Part shown: positions 27,762 to 36,020 of the stretch, one piece after another
Numbering within the stretch: position 1 is the stretch's first letter
Layout of the letters: each line of letters opens with the position of its first letter
Assembly (NCBI GenBank): GCA_038326025.1
Contig: JBBQJP010000009.1
Location: forward strand, 43,523-107,522
Source: CAISIP01 sp038326025
GTDB taxonomy: Bacteria > Pseudomonadota > Gammaproteobacteria > Burkholderiales > Burkholderiaceae_C
DNA: 64,000 nucleotides
Reading direction: 5' to 3'
Program-made: the position numbers and the translations under genes
Notes under the pieces: generated by a model
What the model saw: only the letters and a program-made list of their open reading frames with translations
Told to the model about the DNA's origin: nothing
Database searches by the model: none

Positions 27762-28714
27762 GCATGAACCCCTCTGGCCAGGACACCACGGCCCTGTTGG
27801 CGCTCGATTGGGGCACAACGGCACTGCGCGGCGCCCGACTCGACGCCGAAGGCACCGTGCTCGAGCAACGCGCGTTTCCACGCGGCATTCTGAGCGTGCC
27901 CGCGGGCGGCTTCACCGCGGCCTTCGAAGAATGTTTTGGTGACTGGGCCCGCGGCAGTGCGCGGGCTTGCCTGATCTCCGGTATGGCCGGAAGCAAGCAG
28001 GGCTGGATCGAGGCGCCCTATTGCGCCTGTCCGTCCGGTTTTGCCGATGTGGCGGCGCAACTGCACTGGATCACCGACCCGGCACTGGCCCTGCCCACGG
28101 CCATCGTGCCCGGCTTGTGCTGTGAACAGGCCTGCGACCTGCCGCAACTGGCCAGCGTGCCCGACGTGATGCGCGGCGAAGAGGTGCAGATCTTTGGCGC
28201 CATGTCTCTAGCGGGCCGCAACGACGGCCTGTTCATCCTGCCCGGCACCCATAGCAAGTGGGCCTGGGTACAGGACAGCCGCGTCACCACCTTCCAGACC
28301 TTCATGACGGGCGAATTCTTCGCCCTGCTCAGCCAGCATTCGCTGCTGGCACGCACCATCGACACCACGGCCATATTCGACGCGCAGGCATTCACGCTCG
28401 GCGTGGCCCGCGCTGGCCAGGGCGGCAGTCTGCTGCACAACGCCTTTGCTGCGCGCACCTTGTCGCTGATGTCGCGTTTGGAGGCTGGGCCACTGGCCAG
28501 CTTCCTGTCCGGCCTGGTGATCGGTGATGAATTGCGCGCCCATGGGCGCGAATCGTCTGGCGATATCGTGCTGATCGGTTCGGACAACCTGACCGGGCGT
28601 TATGCACTTGCATTCGACCACCTGGGCATTGCGACGCGCAGCATGGGTGCCGAAGCGACCTGGGCCGGCCTGCATGCGCTGAGCCAACACCTGCCTGTCG
28701 AACGGAGCACCTGA
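27758..28714 (+). CDS. dgoK: 2-dehydro-3-deoxygalactonokinase
   Basis: 318 residues, ATG 27758 overlapping the previous stop (ATGA); a second ATG two codons later is possible. The N-terminal phosphate loop is ALLALDWGTTALRGARLD, and further family segments are SGMAGSKQGWIEAPYCACP, MRGEEVQIFGA and LPGTHSKWAWVQ. This is the DgoK pattern (ASKHA fold). It phosphorylates 2-keto-3-deoxy-D-galactonate to the 6-phosphate for the next enzyme. No signal or membrane segment is present. Confidence 0.92.
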   Translation: MSMNPSGQDTTALLALDWGTTALRGARLDAEGTVLEQRAFPRGILSVPAGGFTAAFEECFGDWARGSARACLISGMAGSKQGWIEAPYCACPSGFADVAAQLHWITDPALALPTAIVPGLCCEQACDLPQLASVPDVMRGEEVQIFGAMSLAGRNDGLFILPGTHSKWAWVQDSRVTTFQTFMTGEFFALLSQHSLLARTIDTTAIFDAQAFTLGVARAGQGGSLLHNAFAARTLSLMSRLEAGPLASFLSGLVIGDELRAHGRESSGDIVLIGSDNLTGRYALAFDHLGIATRSMGAEATWAGLHALSQHLPVERST

Positions 28715-28716
28715 CC

Positions 28717-29355
28717 ATGAGACCGATCCAGAAATTCGCCACCCATTTCCAGACCCTGCCCCTGGTGGCAATCCTGCGCGGCCTCACGCCTGACGAGGCC
28801 CCCGCCATTGGCGAGGCGCTGACCCAGTCCGGCTTCGGTTTGATCGAGGTACCGCTCAATTCGCCGAACGCCCTGGACTCCATTGCCCATCTGTCCGGCG
28901 CGTTCGCGCAGGCGCTGGTGGGTGCCGGCACGGTACTGACGCCGGAGCAGGTGCGCGACGTTCATGCCGCTGGCGGTCAGCTGGTCGTGTCACCCAATTT
29001 TGACGTCGACGTCGTGCGCGAAGCCGTGGGCCTGGGCATGGTGTGCCTGCCCGGCATCGCCACCCCTACCGAGGCCTTTGCCGCATTGCAGGCCGGCGCG
29101 CACGGGCTCAAGCTGTTCCCGGCCGAGTTGGCCTCGCCCGCCGTGGTCAAGGCCATGCTGGCCGTATTGCCGGCAGGCACGCTGCTGGTTCCGGTGGGTG
29201 GAATTTCGCCCCAGAACATGGGCCCCTGGCTGGCTGCCGGCGCGCATGGATTCGGCTTGGGTTCGGCCCTGTACAAACCCGGCAAAAGTGCAGCGGCGGT
29301 GCGTCAGGATGCGGCGGCATTCGTGGCGGCGTACCGGGGTGAGATACGCGCCTGA
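28717..29355 (+). CDS. dgoA: 2-dehydro-3-deoxy-6-phosphogalactonate aldolase
   Basis: 212 residues, ATG 28717, two bases after the dgoK stop. A class I TIM-barrel aldolase: Glu44 (IEVPLNSP) and Schiff-base Lys132 (GLKLFPAE) are in place, and the phosphate loop lies near PVGGISPQN and GLGSALYKPG. It closely follows E. coli DgoA in motif order, for example PLVAILRGLTPDEA. It splits the phosphorylated acid to pyruvate and D-glyceraldehyde 3-phosphate. It ends the plus-strand operon and faces the helicase gene with a 19-base gap. Confidence 0.93.
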   Translation: MRPIQKFATHFQTLPLVAILRGLTPDEAPAIGEALTQSGFGLIEVPLNSPNALDSIAHLSGAFAQALVGAGTVLTPEQVRDVHAAGGQLVVSPNFDVDVVREAVGLGMVCLPGIATPTEAFAALQAGAHGLKLFPAELASPAVVKAMLAVLPAGTLLVPVGGISPQNMGPWLAAGAHGFGLGSALYKPGKSAAAVRQDAAAFVAAYRGEIRA

Positions 29356-29374
29356 GGCCGGCTCGGCCGAATGA

Positions 29375-31825
29375 TCAGCCTGGCAGTCGCACCGGTGGGT
29401 CAATAACCCACCACGGCGGCAGCAGGGCCCGGTAGCGCGGCTCACGGTAACGTGCATCGAGCAGCACCACGCAACCGGTGTCGTTCTCGGTGCGGATCAC
29501 CCGACCGGCCGCCTGCACGACTTTCTGCAGCCCCGGATAAACATAGGTGTAGTCGTAGCCCTGGCCAAACAGGTCCTGCAAACGTTGGCGGATGGCCTCG
29601 TTGACCTCGTCGAACTGCGGCAGACCCAGCGTGGCCACAAAGGCTCCGATCAGGCGCGAGCCCGGCAGGTCGACACCTTCGCCGAATACGCCACCGAGCA
29701 CCGCGAATGCTATGCCCTGGCCTGCCCCATCGAAACGGCTCAGGAATTCCCGCCGCGCGGGTTCGTCCATCTGGCGTGCCTGCGTCCATACCGGGATCTC
29801 GCCATGCAACTCACGCAGTCGCGCGCAACTTTGCTCCAGATAGTCGAAGCTGCTGAAATAGGCCAGGTAGTTGCCAGGCAAGCGCGCAAACTGCTGCGCC
29901 ATCGCCGCCACCAGCGTGTCGAGCGAGGCCGCGCGATCACCCTGGCGCGTTGACACCGGCACGATGCGCACCTGCAGTTGCTCGCTGCGAAACGGGCTGG
30001 GAACATCGAGCCATTGGGTGTCCTCGGCCAGCCCCAGCAGCGTGGTGTAGTAGTGTTGTGGCTGCAAGGTGGCGGAGAACAGCACTACCGCGTCAGCATC
30101 ACGCAGGCGCGGCGCCAGAAACGGAGCCGGCACAATATTGCGCAAGCTCAAACGCCCGGCGGCATCGTCTGTCAGGTCGAAGCCCTGGGCCTCGAGCCGG
30201 CCCTGCGTGGTGTCGGCAGCTTGCGCCGGGCTGCGCGTGTCGCCAGTCGGATTGCGATCGAATTCACACAAAGAATGATCGGCGAACATCTCCGCCAGCG
30301 TGGCCCAGGCGAGCGCGCGAAAGTAATAGGCCAGCACCAACGCATCGGTGTCTGCGGCATCGTCATTGACGTGTTCACCCAGCGCAGAGCACAACTTCTG
30401 CAAGGCGCGCAACCAGGCCTCGGGAACCGCCGGCAGCGCCTCCCAGGTCCGCGCGGGTGTGGCGCGGACCTGGGCGTCCTGCAGCAGTTGCCACTCATTG
30501 AGTAATTCGTCTATCCGCGAACGCAAGGCACCGGGCACGAGGGAGCGCACCACCAGCGTCTCGGCGTGCGTCAGTTCGGCGCTGTACATGCTGCGTGCGC
30601 GGGACACCAGGTTATGGGCCTCGTCCACCAGCACGGTAACGCGCCAGGCGTTGTCGACCGTCATGGCATGCAGCATGGCGCTGCGGTCGAAGTAGTAGTT
30701 GTAGTCGGCCACCACCAAATCGCTCCAGCGCAGCATCTCGTGGCCAAGGTAGTACGGGCAGATGCCTTGCGCCAGCGCCAACGTGCGCAGCGTGCGCTGG
30801 TCCAGCCAACCGGCTTTTGCTGCCTGCTCGCGCGCCAACGGCAGGCGGTCGTAGAAACCCCGCGCCAAGGGACAGGAGTCCGGGTGGCAGGCCTTGTCCG
30901 GATGCTCGCAGGCTTTGGCGCGCGCCACCAGTTCCAGCACCCGTAGCGGCTGTGCGCCTGGCACCGCACCGGTCCCGCCGCGCAGCGTACGCAAGGCCTC
31001 AAGCGCAACCTGGCGCCCTGGCGTCTTGGCGGTCAGAAAGAACAATTTGTCGGTACCGCGCACCGGCATCGCACGCAAGGCCGGAAACAGGGTTCCGATG
31101 GTCTTGCCGATGCCGGTGGGTGCCTGCATCAGCAACGGGTGCGACTGCAGGCAGGCGCGGTATACGGCAGCGGCCATTGCACGCTGACCCGGTCGAAACG
31201 GCAACTGGGGAAACACCAGTTGCGCCAGGCGCGCGTCACGCTGCGCGCGATGGACCTGCTCCTGATGGGCCCAGGCCAGAAAACGCGTACACAGGTCGCC
31301 CAGAAACTGCTGCAATTCGCCAGCACTGCAACGTTGCACCAACGGATGCTCGGTCTGGTCCAACACATTGAAATAAACCAGACGCAAGGTCAGCCGGTCG
31401 ATGCCGCGGCTGGCGCAGATCAGCGCGCCATACACCTTGGCCTGTGCCCAGTGCAGTTGCTGGTGGTGGGGCGCAATGGCCTCTACTGCTCCGCGAAAGG
31501 TCTTGACCTCGTCCAGGGTCCGGCTGTCAGGGTCGAAGCCATCGGCCCGACCGCGCACGCGCAGACCGTGCAATACACCCTCCAGACTGACTTCGGTCTC
31601 GTAACGCGGCCCGCGCCGCTGCGCCACGCGCTGATGCCCGAGCCGCCCTTGTTGCGCACTCGGCGATGGCGTGAAACGCAGATCCAGATCACCGACCTTG
31701 GCCGCAAACGCGCACAGATTGCGCACCGACACGGTGTACAGGCTTGCGGCGTCGCTATCCACCGGCGCCGGCGTGTCCGGCAAGACGGCACTGCTGCCAT
31801 CGCCGTCATCGGCCTGCCCGCTCAC
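29375..31825 (-). CDS. XPD/DinG-type Fe-S helicase fused to an N-terminal PD-(D/E)XK nuclease domain
   Basis: 816 residues from GTG 31825, whose GTGA overlaps the stop of the gene before; longer frames run into that gene. Residues about 30-190 carry nuclease motifs of the RecB/Cas4 type: GRADGF (Asp95), LDEVKT (Glu106, Lys108) and QLHWAQAKVYG (Gln-x8-Tyr). The helicase follows: Walker A APTGIGKT at 235-242, four cysteines for a 4Fe-4S cluster (306, 313, 318, 356), DEAH at 401-404, LFSATL, YFSSFDYLE, GVFGEGVDLPG and QAAGRVIRTE. It should unwind DNA with 5'-3' polarity and may also cut it. Role in repair or defence is not known. Confidence 0.88.
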   Translation of the reverse strand: MSGQADDGDGSSAVLPDTPAPVDSDAASLYTVSVRNLCAFAAKVGDLDLRFTPSPSAQQGRLGHQRVAQRRGPRYETEVSLEGVLHGLRVRGRADGFDPDSRTLDEVKTFRGAVEAIAPHHQQLHWAQAKVYGALICASRGIDRLTLRLVYFNVLDQTEHPLVQRCSAGELQQFLGDLCTRFLAWAHQEQVHRAQRDARLAQLVFPQLPFRPGQRAMAAAVYRACLQSHPLLMQAPTGIGKTIGTLFPALRAMPVRGTDKLFFLTAKTPGRQVALEALRTLRGGTGAVPGAQPLRVLELVARAKACEHPDKACHPDSCPLARGFYDRLPLAREQAAKAGWLDQRTLRTLALAQGICPYYLGHEMLRWSDLVVADYNYYFDRSAMLHAMTVDNAWRVTVLVDEAHNLVSRARSMYSAELTHAETLVVRSLVPGALRSRIDELLNEWQLLQDAQVRATPARTWEALPAVPEAWLRALQKLCSALGEHVNDDAADTDALVLAYYFRALAWATLAEMFADHSLCEFDRNPTGDTRSPAQAADTTQGRLEAQGFDLTDDAAGRLSLRNIVPAPFLAPRLRDADAVVLFSATLQPQHYYTTLLGLAEDTQWLDVPSPFRSEQLQVRIVPVSTRQGDRAASLDTLVAAMAQQFARLPGNYLAYFSSFDYLEQSCARLRELHGEIPVWTQARQMDEPARREFLSRFDGAGQGIAFAVLGGVFGEGVDLPGSRLIGAFVATLGLPQFDEVNEAIRQRLQDLFGQGYDYTYVYPGLQKVVQAAGRVIRTENDTGCVVLLDARYREPRYRALLPPWWVIDPPVRLPG

Positions 31826-32754
31826 GCCGCGCCCGACCCGTCCACGGGTTGTTCCTGCAGCGGGACCTGATCGCGCTCGAGATCGTCGCCCACGCCACCT
31901 GGTGGTGCCAGCGGTGTGGCCTTGGCCAATGCCATCCACAACGCGAACGGCAGGTCGGGGACAGATCGAACCGGCGCGTGGCGCGCCACTTCCAGCCGGC
32001 CATCAGGCATGGCGTGTATCACGCCACATGCCAGTGGAATTTCGTCGGCCTGTGCGATGGGGCGCCCCCGTGCATCGCGGCCGAGCACATACCAGCACTG
32101 GCCACCGAGGTCCAGGTAGCTGTCGCGCTTGTCGCGCTGGCGCAGGTCTCCCAGCAAGTCGGCCCGGCTCACCTTGATTTCATGCACCACTGGTTGCAGA
32201 TATGCCGCCACCGTGGTGTTGCGAATCGAAAACACGTCGGGCTTGCAGACTTTCCAGCGTAGCTTGGCCAGCGCCGCCGCCCCCGAGCCCAGTTCGAACG
32301 GCGCCAGGTCGGCGCCAAGACGCAGCAACGCCTCCTGACCGCTGTCCGCAAGCGCATCAGCCGCATCGCCCGGCGTGTCGGTTTCTCCTGGCGCTGGCAA
32401 CCGCGCCCGAACCGCCAACCCGGTCCAGACGACCCGGCCTGCCAGCAACAAGCTGCGGGCGACCTGCGCCACTAGCGCGTCGTGGACCGACAAGGCCTGC
32501 CGGTTGCGCTGCAGGACCTGCGCCAGGTATGCGATGCCGTCGTCGGTAAGCCGCAGCGTCTCGTTGCCGCGGTGATCGCGTTGCCGCTCGATCAGGCCGG
32601 TGGCCAGCAACTCGATCTCTACCCCGTCCTGGCTGGGCCAGCCAGCGGAGCGGTGGATCTCACGCAAGCGCCGGGCATGGGCGCGCGTCAGCACCACGGC
32701 GCTGTGGGTCTCGTCAACGGTGCTGTCCGGTGTGGGAGTCGGCTTGTCGTTCAT
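31822..32754 (-). CDS. MmcB-like PD-(D/E)XK domain protein
   Basis: 310 residues from ATG 32754 (MNDKPTPTPDS) behind GAAGG; the frame extends upstream but without ribosome sites. The N-terminal half looks like a winged-helix or DNA-binding region (LRLTDDGIAYLAQVLQRNRQAL). The second half has the MmcB-type motif: KPDVFSIRNT, then HEIKVSRADLLGDLRQ and DSYLDLGGQCWYVL, with the Glu-x-Lys of the PD-(D/E)XK fold. MmcB relatives act with mutagenic or repair systems, but most are uncharacterised. The stop overlaps the start of the nuclease-helicase gene, so the two proteins are probably made together and may form a complex. Confidence 0.75.
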   Translation of the reverse strand: MNDKPTPTPDSTVDETHSAVVLTRAHARRLREIHRSAGWPSQDGVEIELLATGLIERQRDHRGNETLRLTDDGIAYLAQVLQRNRQALSVHDALVAQVARSLLLAGRVVWTGLAVRARLPAPGETDTPGDAADALADSGQEALLRLGADLAPFELGSGAAALAKLRWKVCKPDVFSIRNTTVAAYLQPVVHEIKVSRADLLGDLRQRDKRDSYLDLGGQCWYVLGRDARGRPIAQADEIPLACGVIHAMPDGRLEVARHAPVRSVPDLPFALWMALAKATPLAPPGGVGDDLERDQVPLQEQPVDGSGAA

Positions 32755-32932
32755 CGATGCCTTCAAGCCCGCGCCCGGTCTCGATGGCGTTGCACAGGCT
32801 GGATTGGAGGGCTGTTGATCCATACAGCATATTACCCGCATTGGCATCGACCCGACAGCGGGATTCACGACATGCCGGCACCGTGACTGTGGCAACCCGA
32901 AAAGCTGCGAACATGGTGCCTGGCAACCACCG

Positions 32933-33382
32933 ATGGATGGATCAATGGGCGTCGTACTCGTGACACTGCAATTTGGCCTGCTGCTGCGTCTGGCATGGTT
33001 GGCCGGCCCCCGCGTGGCCGACGGATCGGTCAGCGCATTGGCGGTCATTCTGGTGCTGGCCAGCGTGGCGCTGGTGTTATGGACCTTCCGGCACAACCAA
33101 CCGGGCAACTTCAACATCCGCCCGACACCGCGCCAGGGAGGCAGGCTGATCACGAGCGGGCCCTACCGGCATGTGCGTCATCCGATGTACAGCGCAGTTT
33201 TGCTGGGCGCCGCGGCGATGGCGCTGCTGGCGCCACCCCTTGCAGGATGGCTGGCCTGGGGCACCCTGCTGGCAGTGCTGCTGGTCAAGGCGGCACTGGA
33301 AGAGCGCTGGATGATCGATGCCCATCCGGGCTACGCGGCGTATCGCCAGAAAAGTCGGCGACTTGTGCCGGGCCTGTTCTGA
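32933..33382 (+). CDS. Isoprenylcysteine methyltransferase (ICMT/PEMT) family membrane protein
   Basis: 149 residues from ATG 32933; the ATG at 32945 is an alternative with a somewhat better upstream GGA. Several hydrophobic segments are visible (about 5-24, 32-50, 88-118). The characteristic ICMT motif is present: LITSGPYRHVRHPMYSAVLL, then EERWMIDAHPGYAAYRQK. Relatives methylate small hydrophobic or lipid substrates with S-adenosylmethionine in the membrane. The bacterial substrate is unknown. It is transcribed alone, diverging from the nuclease-helicase pair. Confidence 0.82.
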   Translation: MDGSMGVVLVTLQFGLLLRLAWLAGPRVADGSVSALAVILVLASVALVLWTFRHNQPGNFNIRPTPRQGGRLITSGPYRHVRHPMYSAVLLGAAAMALLAPPLAGWLAWGTLLAVLLVKAALEERWMIDAHPGYAAYRQKSRRLVPGLF

Positions 33383-33400
33383 TCGCAGCGTGACCCGACG

Positions 33401-33416
33401 GCCGGCACGTGCCGGC
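33401..33416. terminator. Palindrome between convergent genes
   Basis: A perfect 16-base palindrome GCCGGCACGTGCCGGC, extended by GAC/GTC on the flanks, lies in the 35-base gap between two converging genes. It would form a hairpin in either transcript. No T-tract follows, so a terminator function is only likely from position. Confidence 0.35.
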
Positions 33417-33417
33417 G

Positions 33418-34023
33418 TCAGCCCGCCAACAAAGCCCGGTATTCCCGCGCCGTTTGTGCCCCCACGGCCGAGAGCAACTGCTCGTAGCGCGTCTTGTGGC
33501 GCACCCACATGCGCGCGGATGCGATCCCTTTGGATTTGCAATACCAATGGCAGGTATGTTGCATCAGGAACATCTCGGCGCTCAGGAGATAGGCCCGGTC
33601 CCGCGCCGACGCATGCGGGTAGTCCTGCACCGCCGCACGGATGCCGCGCGCATGAATCGCCAGGGCTTTACGCAGATCGAAACTGGCGGCCGGAAATAGT
33701 CGATCTGCCCAAGGGAGCGCCATCGCCAGCGTGCTGACGCGGGTGTCGGCTTCGTCTGCGCTGGCAATCGCAGACGCGAAGCGGTCAAACTGATCAGCCA
33801 TGGTCTGCTCGGACGGCTGCAGAAATTCCCACACCTGCTGGCGCCGTTGTGGTTCGTCTTCACTCAGGGCACGCAGGTAACCGTCGCTCAGCGTCGCCAT
33901 CAGTTTCTCGATCTGAAACTGCCCAAGATAGGACGCCAGCAAGGCAATGCGCTTGCGTTCGTATTGCCGTCGCGCCACACCCAGCGCAATCAGGATGATG
34001 GCCGAGAAGATCAATACATCCAT
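33418..34023 (-). CDS. Hypothetical protein with one N-terminal membrane segment
   Basis: I do not recognise the family. 201 residues from ATG 34023 (MDVLIFSAIILIALGVARRQYERKR cut at its charge-rich end). Residues 1-16 are a membrane anchor and the rest is soluble and helical, with a middle rich in Gln/Glu/Arg. A conserved-looking C-terminal stretch has HTCHWYCKSKG and MWVRHKTRYEQLL. The cysteines and histidines could bind metal. It begins two bases after the stop of the mutarotase gene, and that tight spacing is the only hint to its role. Confidence 0.6.
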   Translation of the reverse strand: MDVLIFSAIILIALGVARRQYERKRIALLASYLGQFQIEKLMATLSDGYLRALSEDEPQRRQQVWEFLQPSEQTMADQFDRFASAIASADEADTRVSTLAMALPWADRLFPAASFDLRKALAIHARGIRAAVQDYPHASARDRAYLLSAEMFLMQHTCHWYCKSKGIASARMWVRHKTRYEQLLSAVGAQTAREYRALLAG

Positions 34024-34025
34024 CG

Positions 34026-34913
34026 TCAGCGCTCCTGGCCCATGGCCTGTTTGTGTACCGTCAGGGTCTGTACCCCCGACCAGGTCGCGCCGGGGTCCAG
34101 CGTGATGGTCTGGCACACCTGTGCGGCCTCGACAGACAACATGTGGCGATAACCATCAAAGGGCATGTCGGCCAGCGCGGCGCACTTTTCCGGGCCCGGG
34201 TTCCAGACCACGACATCGGCGAAACCCTGCTGCGTTATGCCCCGCGTACGGGTGCCGGCCGGCCCTGCGTCATCCAGTTGCAGGCCATGGCGGACCGCCG
34301 CGTAGACACGATCCACCTCCCCCGTGACCCGCACGGGCGAGCCGTCCTGCAGCGCGTGCGCGTTGACCACACAGTCCTCGTAATCCACACCGGTCAGCCC
34401 GTGCAATTGCGCCTGCGCGACATCCTGCACCGCCAGATAGGTATGCAAGGCGGCGCCGAATTCCCACGCAGACGAACCCGTATTCGTACACGACAGTTGC
34501 AGAGCCAGCGTGTCGCCCTGCACCCGAACCGACAACTCGAGCGCGAAGGCATGCGGCCACAGGCCACGACTGTCGGCGTCGTCGACCAGGCGCAATGCCA
34601 GTTGCGCGGCGACGGCGGCGTCGCCACGCCCTTCGTCCGGCACCTGTTGCCAATCGCGATTGCGCGCAAATCCATGGCGCACGCCGCGTCCACGGTCCGA
34701 AAACTGCGGAAAGATCACCGGAACGCCGCCACGGATGGACTTGCCAGCGCCGAACAACGCATTGGGCGACAAATACAGCTGCTCCTGCTCCGACTCCGCC
34801 ACGCGCCAGGACACGACATGCCCGCCGTGCAGGGCTACGACGGCTCGTGCTCCGTCGGGCGCCGACAAAACCAGCGCCGGGATGCCTTGAAAATCGATGG
34901 TATGGACGGTCAT
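34026..34913 (-). CDS. D-hexose-6-phosphate mutarotase (YeaD family)
   Basis: 295 residues, ATG 34913 (MTVHTIDF). Aldose-epimerase-like beta-sandwich: ALHGGHVVSWR, then RGGVPVIFPQFSDRG, HGFARNRDW and TYLAVQDV with the catalytic His and Glu of this family (GAALHTYLAV). A late segment WNPGPEKCAALADMPFDGYRHM is typical of YeaD. It interconverts alpha and beta anomers of hexose 6-phosphates. Its gene lies between the PLP dehydratase and the small membrane protein, all minus strand and nearly touching. Confidence 0.88.
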   Translation of the reverse strand: MTVHTIDFQGIPALVLSAPDGARAVVALHGGHVVSWRVAESEQEQLYLSPNALFGAGKSIRGGVPVIFPQFSDRGRGVRHGFARNRDWQQVPDEGRGDAAVAAQLALRLVDDADSRGLWPHAFALELSVRVQGDTLALQLSCTNTGSSAWEFGAALHTYLAVQDVAQAQLHGLTGVDYEDCVVNAHALQDGSPVRVTGEVDRVYAAVRHGLQLDDAGPAGTRTRGITQQGFADVVVWNPGPEKCAALADMPFDGYRHMLSVEAAQVCQTITLDPGATWSGVQTLTVHKQAMGQER

Positions 34914-34932
34914 GGCAACCCTGCTTGTCCCG

Positions 34933-35961
34933 TCATGACGCCAACTGCGCGCAGTAGGTTTGCGGATCGAGGTTGGCGCCACAGACGATCAGCCCGACGG
35001 TCCGGCCGTCGAGCCGCTTGCGTAGCGGAAACATCAAGGCCGCCAGCGCCGCGGCGCCGGCCGGCTCGACAACCAGCTTGGCGACCCGGAACGTCAGCCG
35101 CATCGCATCGCGAATCTGCGCGTCGCTGACCAGCACCACCTCATCGACGAAGCGGCGATTGAGCGCAAACGAATACGGTTCGCAGCGCGGCGCACCGAGC
35201 GAATCGGCAATGGTGCGCACCGCATCAATGGACTGGGGCGAACCCGCGGCGAAACTGCGCGCCAAACTGTCGGCGCCTTCGGGCTCCACGGCAATCACCG
35301 CCGTCTGCGGCTGCATCTGCTTGACCGCACAGGCCACGCCAGCACTCAGGCCTCCTCCACCAACCGCCACAATGACGGCGTCGGGTATCTGGCCCGCGGC
35401 CGCCAGCTGATCCATGAACTCCAGCCCGACGGTAGCCGTGCCCAGCGCCGTCTTCGGCCCTTCGTAGGGGTGCACAAACACCCGGCCTTCTTCGGCCTCG
35501 ATCTCGCGCACGCGCGCAAAGGCCTGGTGCACGTTGTCTACCAGTTCGATCTCGGCGCCAAGCTCGCGGCAGACCTGGATGCGAAACGGATTCGCGTTCT
35601 TCGGCATCACCACCTTGGCGCTGGTACCCAGCACCTGCGCGCAATAGGCGAGCGAAATCGCATGGTTGCCGGCAGACACACCGGTAACACCCCGCGCCAG
35701 TGCCGCCACATCCATATCCAGCATCACCGACATCGCACCCCGTGGCTTGAAGCTGCCGGTATGCTGGAACAGCTCTTCCTTGAGCCAGACACGGGTCTGC
35801 GCGCCCACGGCACGCAGCAGCGCCGGGTCGTGCAGGCGGCGGATCGGCGTGGTGATGATGCGCTCGCCAAGCCGCGCGCGGTGGGAGCGGATAGCGTTTA
35901 TCGAGGGGAAATCTGTCGCGGAGGTGTCCACAGGGCGGCCTTGTCGGATAGGTGCATCCAT
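34933..35961 (-). CDS. Threonine/serine dehydratase-like PLP enzyme
   Basis: 342 residues from ATG 35961; a TTG six codons earlier is open. Fold type II PLP enzyme: Lys72 in HTGSFKPRGA forms the Schiff base, SAGNHAISLAYCA holds the substrate loop, and VGGGGLSAG binds the phosphate. No regulatory ACT domain follows, so it is the short catabolic type: threonine ammonia-lyase, serine dehydratase or a 3-hydroxyaspartate dehydratase relative. Substrate cannot be decided from sequence. It diverges from the SDR gene, the two starts being 59 bases apart. Confidence 0.85.
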   Translation of the reverse strand: MDAPIRQGRPVDTSATDFPSINAIRSHRARLGERIITTPIRRLHDPALLRAVGAQTRVWLKEELFQHTGSFKPRGAMSVMLDMDVAALARGVTGVSAGNHAISLAYCAQVLGTSAKVVMPKNANPFRIQVCRELGAEIELVDNVHQAFARVREIEAEEGRVFVHPYEGPKTALGTATVGLEFMDQLAAAGQIPDAVIVAVGGGGLSAGVACAVKQMQPQTAVIAVEPEGADSLARSFAAGSPQSIDAVRTIADSLGAPRCEPYSFALNRRFVDEVVLVSDAQIRDAMRLTFRVAKLVVEPAGAAALAALMFPLRKRLDGRTVGLIVCGANLDPQTYCAQLAS

Positions 35962-36020
35962 CGCGCACCGGATAATCAAGGCACCGAGCTTAGCCTACGA
36001 CCACTTTGCGGGAGAAACAC

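Noticed and set aside
29356..29374. Terminator between dgoA and the helicase gene
   Set aside because: Only a 5-base stem (GGCCG/CGGCC) with no T-tract; too weak to annotate.
32755..33153. N-terminal extension of the MmcB-like protein
   Set aside because: Low-complexity translation without similarity, overlapping the divergent methyltransferase gene; GAAGG supports the start at 32754.
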